Positions 60,201-64,000 of a stretch of DNA of 64,000 nt are shown here, piece by piece. The first letter of the stretch is position 1. Every line of letters starts with the position of its first letter. The translations under genes and the position numbers were made by a program. Source of the DNA: Polytrichum commune (lineage: Eukaryota > Streptophyta > Polytrichopsida > Polytrichales > Polytrichaceae); contig OX485806.1 in assembly GCA_950295325.1 (NCBI GenBank), positions 2,852,001 to 2,916,000 on the forward strand, read 5' to 3'. Below the pieces are notes generated by a model, which was not told where the DNA came from, ran no database searches, and saw only the letters and a list, made by a program, of their open reading frames with translations.

Positions 60201-63200
60201 AGATTGGCAAGGCATTGGTGGGAGTCGTCCATCCCGAAGGTCAAAGGGTTGTTATAGATTCGGGCTCGGGAAGTCTAGGTCCTAATTTTTACAATTATGG
60301 GGATAATGGGGATTATGCCCAATGGCTAAGGGAGTACCCCGAGTCCGAGGTTGATGTAATGGTTACATTTCACCAAGTAGGCTTAGGGAGTGAATTTCCT
60401 AGTGTTAGTTTAGGAGAGGGCTCATTGTTGGAGCCATGTGAGGTGCTCACCGAGGAAGAGTGGGTTAGCGGTGGGTTAACACCTTGGGTAGATGACGTGG
60501 AAGAGGGTGAGGTTAGTTTAATTCATGTAGATGGGACTCAAGAGGAGGATGTGATTATTGAGTCATCGAAATTGGAGGAGCCTTTACATTTCAAGACCAC
60601 GTCTACGGGGATAGTTGTAGGTCAAGATGTGAAAGATTACCCCAATGTGCCTTCCGATTGGTATCGGAACAAAGAGGAACAAGCACATGTGTCGGAAGCG
60701 GATTGGCGGTACGTGGATGTGAAATTAAAGAATGGAAAAACCCGACAAATGAAGATGGGCTCCAAATTGGGGGAGAAAGAGGTTAGGGAGTATAGCAATT
60801 TGGTGGATGAGTTTAGTGATACTTTTGCATGGTCCTACGATGAGCTTAAGGGAATTCCTAGGGAAATGGTAGAGCACCGGATTCCTTTAATTCCGGGGGC
60901 GAGGCCAATTAGACAAAAGGAGAGGAGGATGAATCCTCAATTGCAATTGTTGGTGAAAGCGGAATTGGAAAGGTTATTGAAGGCCGGGTTTATCAAGCCG
61001 GTGGAAATCACGGATTGGGTTTCTCCTATGGTCTTAGTAAAGAAAAAAAATGGGAAATTAAGGGTTTGTGTCGACTATAGGAAATTGAATTCGTGCACAC
61101 AAAAGGATCACTTCCCCTTACCTTTTATCACCTTGTTGCTTGAGGAGGTTGGAGGTCATTCGCGATATACCTTTATGGATGGGTATGCGGGTTATAATCA
61201 AATTTCCATAGCCCTCCAAGATATCCATAAAACGGCTTTTACTACACCTTGGGGTACTTTTGTGTGGGTAGTGATGCCATTTGGGTTATGTAATGCCCCG
61301 GCTACTTTCCAACGATTAGTAATGTATATCTTCACCGACTTGTTGTTCAAATCCATGACCGTCTTTGTGGACGATTTTAGCACACAAAGTAATGTGGATG
61401 ATCACCTACATTGTGTTAGGGAGGCATTGGTTAGGTGTAGGAAGATGAGGTTAGCATTGAACCCGGATAAGACATTTTTGGGAGTGAATAAGGGAGTGTT
61501 GTTGGGTTATGTTGTTAGTGAGAAAGGTAGAGAACCCGATCCGGATAAGATTGCGGCCATAAGCGACTTGGCAACTCCAACCAATTCCAAGGGGATCTCT
61601 AAGTTGTTAGGACATGTGGGATGGTACCGGGAACTTATTCCTAATTTTTCAAAGATAGCGGTGCCCATTACCCATTTGCTCAAAAAGGATGTCAAATTCG
61701 AGTGGACGGATGCTTGTCAAAAAGCCTTTGAGGAATTGCGGGATAGGTTGAGCACCTATCCGGTGTTGATACCACCCAATTGGGGTAAACCTTTTCACGT
61801 CTATTGTGATGCTAGTAATGTGGCAATAGGGAGTGCGCTTTGTCAAGCAACGGGAGAAAAAGAGAAGGATCAACCTATAGCTTATGCGAGTAAGCAATTG
61901 ACCCCCGCCGAAAGAAACTACTCTACAACGGAGAGGGAGTGCCTAGCCATGGTGTTTTCCGTTAAAAAGTTTAGGCATTACCTCATGTGCAACCCGGTTG
62001 TATTTTTTGTTGACCACATGGCTATCAAGTATCTAATTAACAAGGCGGAGTTAAGTGGTAGGTTAGCTAGGTGGGTTTTGTTATTAGAAGAATTCGACTA
62101 CACGGTGGAATATAAACCGGGTCGTATGCATTTACAAGCGGACCACTTGTCTAGGTTGTCGGAGGAGATAGGAAAAAATCCGGTAAATGATATGTTAGTA
62201 GATGATAGCCTCTTTGTGGTCACTTCTACACCGGAGTGGTATGCGGGCATAGTGGAATTTCTAACAACCCACAAGTTGCCCAAAGAGTGGACAAAAGAAG
62301 AGAGAAGGAAGGTGAGGGTAAATAGTAGGCAATTTGTTGTAGTGGGCCATAGGTTGTTTAGAAGGGGGTCCGATGGTATTTTACGACGATGCGTGTCAAA
62401 AACGGAGGTTGAAGCGATTTTAATCGCTTGCCACGATAGCGCTTGCGGCGGTCACTTCTCGGGTCAACTCACCGGGCAAAAAATACTTAGAGCGGGCTAC
62501 TTTTGGCCTACACTATTTAAGGACGCCCATGACTATGTAAGGAAATGCGACGCTTGCCAACGGTATGCCCGAGACGACCTTAGAATGGAGATGCCTTTAC
62601 ATGTATCATTACCCTTAATTCCTTTCGAAAAATGGGGCATCGACTATGTGGGTGAGGTCCATCCCCAATCTTCAAAAGGAATGAAATATATTGTGGTGGC
62701 AACCGAGTACCTCACCAAATGGGCGGAAGCCAAAGCGGTGAAGACCGACACGGCGGAACACGCGGCAACATTTATGTACGAAAACATAATTTCGCGGTTC
62801 GGGGTGCCGAAGATCCTAGTAAGCGATAGGGGTACTCACTTTTTGAATGACTTGATTCGAGAGATGACAGAGAAATTTAAAATTGATCACCGGAAGACTA
62901 CTCCCTACCACCCACAAACCAATGGACAAACGGAAAGGGTTAACGGAATTTTGGTGAGTATACTACGCAAGACGGTTATAGACTCGAAGCGGGATTGGGA
63001 TACGAAACTAACGGCGGCACTTTGGGCATACCGTACAACCTATAAGGTAACTACGCGTGCTACACCATTTTCCTTAGTCTATGGTCTTGAAGCGACACTA
63101 CCAATCGAATATGAAGTCGAGTCACTTAGGGTGGCCGTGAGTACGAGACTTACCGAAAGTCAATCCTTACGAAATCGACTAACCGATTTGGAAGCACTTG

Positions 63201-63484
63201 ACGAAGGGAGGAGAATGGCGGCTCAACATATTGAGGCAATCCAAAGAAGGAGAAAGATTACTTTCGACAAACGACATAAGAGAAGGGCCCTAACACCGGG
63301 AATGATGGTCATGATTCAAGACGCACGAAAGCTTGAATTTCCGGCGAAATTCAATGCGGTATGGTTAGGACCTTACCTTGTCTATGAGGTCTTTCCTAAT
63401 AATTCAATTCAATTGGAAACGTTGAATGGTGAGCTCTTTCCTACCCGTACATCGGGAAGTAGATGTAAGGAGTACCGAGCTTGA
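57245..63484 (+). CDS. Ty3/gypsy Gag-Pol polyprotein, intact
   Basis: A single 2079-codon frame with no stop or shift. Order: Gag (residues about 150-320, LEGEAYEWYRDH), a CCHC knuckle CVQCGQPGHTRQFC at about 432, a second Cys/His cluster CSNCGGSHPSDTC at about 517, an aspartic protease with LVDGGSSLNIL at about 852, reverse transcriptase (about 1210-1480, FVDDF at about 1374), RNase H (HVYCDASNVAIGSALC at about 1518), then integrase with HHCC (HDSACGGHFSG to CDACQRY, about 1730-1770) and the DDE core (WGIDYVGEV, SDRGTHFLND, NGQTERVNG). RT before integrase is the Ty3/gypsy order. It ends with a GPYLV module and no chromodomain, so it is non-chromoviral, Tat/Athila-like in the broad sense. The protease has DGG where DSG or DTG is usual. 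It should be competent to move if expressed. Confidence 0.95.
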   Translation: MQGRTRSQKPSLIVGLEKSTRKRRSSKISDRLEQDNVRIESCLNVEPRTRSILDTLELGAQLEEEITPSKLSGETSSENYTLREEFPVEVDRGLLNSSPVTMAEERGMDPPPIPPIPPIPPIPPIDPLVRPRGLPIVVPQNLAAMDMPSHLPKFYGTKDEDPSRHMERYIERLASFLITDPGYWLVWFPTTLEGEAYEWYRDHAEGHFRGWEQLQREFLNEFRPEVGQSTALRALSSLKQGREEEISAYIRRFDLVCTRFVGTMLNDDTLKQFFIQGFFKSGTIRGVLERNPLTLADAKRAARDIENLDKDHERLWRREDELIPQFIPIRPRVVAVEPAKYENQIPYAIVDTGPRPLAVREPAPLLALPAPRTDPHLEEVERRLGASQLGFQEAMIKQMQSLTDQMSLMIRSQQPGPPPPVESGRHSSGLWCVQCGQPGHTRQFCRSGQNRDQRGNGNPPQQNQRGQAPPHYGNGSNRGPQPIGQGGQNLEKKEFHPFCGRWHAQGQCWSEGQEFNCSNCGGSHPSDTCRQPDKIINVPYPVANPQQQARDNMRGARPQGVPANELRPPNLYYDHSNARQTFHPPAGLQTTTGYIPIQNRQGVPPNGSNGRQAPPTDPGPSNSQDVRFMDGVLEATCDDMLPLPTRIGEEQSQWPPHTNAITYELVKGKGVVEEAPALAVTTRARRGDAPLEVGIGEQGNYSSDEEINLSELDRVARRATKDVERENIILQDRERTNAVHDLDNSDVGEWEGPGVPVDEFDVVGNSKVERSTGYDLWADLSTLKADITFGQLLEISPTARKTLKEGMPVHKRMRKVKAKIAARIQSQGGRHVKAIEIEVVIVDKVVPNVLVDGGSSLNILPEDTMKKLGLGLTGPSPLVINMANQSSTTPLGMIKDCRMTTGGEEYLVTFHVIKMHSNKDTFPILLGRPWLRMANAMVNWGGPKPSITYGPEGNRVIVSIGSLEGWMKKEMYLPLEKEIDDLNENEIGKALVGVVHPEGQRVVIDSGSGSLGPNFYNYGDNGDYAQWLREYPESEVDVMVTFHQVGLGSEFPSVSLGEGSLLEPCEVLTEEEWVSGGLTPWVDDVEEGEVSLIHVDGTQEEDVIIESSKLEEPLHFKTTSTGIVVGQDVKDYPNVPSDWYRNKEEQAHVSEADWRYVDVKLKNGKTRQMKMGSKLGEKEVREYSNLVDEFSDTFAWSYDELKGIPREMVEHRIPLIPGARPIRQKERRMNPQLQLLVKAELERLLKAGFIKPVEITDWVSPMVLVKKKNGKLRVCVDYRKLNSCTQKDHFPLPFITLLLEEVGGHSRYTFMDGYAGYNQISIALQDIHKTAFTTPWGTFVWVVMPFGLCNAPATFQRLVMYIFTDLLFKSMTVFVDDFSTQSNVDDHLHCVREALVRCRKMRLALNPDKTFLGVNKGVLLGYVVSEKGREPDPDKIAAISDLATPTNSKGISKLLGHVGWYRELIPNFSKIAVPITHLLKKDVKFEWTDACQKAFEELRDRLSTYPVLIPPNWGKPFHVYCDASNVAIGSALCQATGEKEKDQPIAYASKQLTPAERNYSTTERECLAMVFSVKKFRHYLMCNPVVFFVDHMAIKYLINKAELSGRLARWVLLLEEFDYTVEYKPGRMHLQADHLSRLSEEIGKNPVNDMLVDDSLFVVTSTPEWYAGIVEFLTTHKLPKEWTKEERRKVRVNSRQFVVVGHRLFRRGSDGILRRCVSKTEVEAILIACHDSACGGHFSGQLTGQKILRAGYFWPTLFKDAHDYVRKCDACQRYARDDLRMEMPLHVSLPLIPFEKWGIDYVGEVHPQSSKGMKYIVVATEYLTKWAEAKAVKTDTAEHAATFMYENIISRFGVPKILVSDRGTHFLNDLIREMTEKFKIDHRKTTPYHPQTNGQTERVNGILVSILRKTVIDSKRDWDTKLTAALWAYRTTYKVTTRATPFSLVYGLEATLPIEYEVESLRVAVSTRLTESQSLRNRLTDLEALDEGRRMAAQHIEAIQRRRKITFDKRHKRRALTPGMMVMIQDARKLEFPAKFNAVWLGPYLVYEVFPNNSIQLETLNGELFPTRTSGSRCKEYRA

Positions 63485-63545
63485 CTAGGCAACTTACCCT
63501 TGGAGCAAGAGATGTTTGGATTCATCCCCCGATGGTCGCCAATTA

Positions 63546-64000
63546 TGTGAGCCCAAAAGGGTGCCCACATTTAGTCTTAGACCCTTGAAACGTTAGTTGA
63601 TGCACTTTGAAGTAGCATGTTACTTCACAAAAATATAAAAAGAGTGAAATGTTGGTCTTAGAAGTACCATGTTGTAAGAGGCTAGGATGTGAGTTGTTAT
63701 TGTGTTTTTACCTTCGGAAGGATTTGAGTGAATGAGGATAGGTAAGGAGAACTTGGATTGAGTAGTTAGTGAGTAGGCTAGTACAAATGGATGGAGACAA
63801 CCAAAGTGACTCAAGAGGCAAGTGCATTCGAATTGGGATGAATGGAGGATCACATGGAGCGCACAAGTGGACCACCTCATCATGGCCACTTAATGGGGAA
63901 GGCCCAAGGAAGAATGCAAGGTGGAGGATAAGCAAATTCTCAAAGCACCAATCAAATCACGAGTTAAGCATCGTGGTTTGAATTAAGTGGTGAGCGACGA
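63546..64000 (+). mobile_element. 3' LTR, truncated by the window edge
   Basis: It begins TGTGAGCCC and is identical to 54523-54977 except for three transitions, in AGACCCTTG, TGTTGGTC and GTGGAGGAT. The remaining 1.36 kb and the right flank lie outside the window, so the target duplication cannot be checked. Confidence 0.95.

Overview
The window looks like nuclear DNA of a land plant. It holds intron-rich genes with canonical GT-AG splice sites (a SPINDLY-type glycosyltransferase, FEN1 and a UDP-sugar pyrophosphorylase relative), plant-type E2F and telo-box promoter motifs, many MITE-like elements and a Ty3/gypsy LTR retrotransposon. The class of plant cannot be fixed from sequence alone. 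Large repeat-filled gaps and the multi-domain gene families on the right would suit a non-seed plant, but that is inference.

Layout. 1-5.9 kb: repeats, including a 1.3 kb fold-back element with a clean 9-bp target duplication. 5.9-14.2 kb, minus strand: SPY in 18 coding exons that sum to an exact open frame of 961 codons plus stop, with a leader and promoter to about 16.0 kb. 16.2-20.3 kb: MITEs and AT-rich intergenic DNA. 21.4-25.9 kb, plus strand: FEN1 in 17 exons (390 codons plus stop), whose last exon is duplicated head-to-head just downstream. 26-31.3 kb: mostly featureless, with a faint kinase-like relic. 31.4-42.4 kb, plus strand: a decaying UDP-sugar pyrophosphorylase gene. 43.8-45.5 kb, plus strand: a broken SWIM-zinc-finger/methylase-like gene. 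46-47 kb: tandem repeats.

47.0-54.5 kb, minus strand, is the most unusual part. Six phase-compatible exons describe one very large protein that joins a ParB/DGQHR-like domain, a methylase-like Rossmann domain, an acidic and proline-rich linker, and an FCP1-like HAD phosphatase domain. This locus, and nowhere else that I saw in the window, is studded with a 22-bp palindrome (arms GTTTGGGTCG and CGACCCAAAC around two variable bases). It lies in every assigned intron, twice in frame in one exon, and in a 32-bp-period array just upstream. In this copy the gene is broken by a 59-bp tandem triplication, a nonsense codon and a frameshift.

54.5-64 kb: a young LTR retrotransposon sits exactly at the truncated seventh unit of the palindrome array. 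It carries one intact 2079-aa Gag-Pol frame, and its 3' LTR runs off the window.

SPY and FEN1 appear functional; both have E2F-type sites upstream. The USP relative, the SWIM/methylase gene and the ParB/methylase/FCP1 gene look damaged. The system worth pursuing is the ParB-like protein together with its dispersed palindromes.
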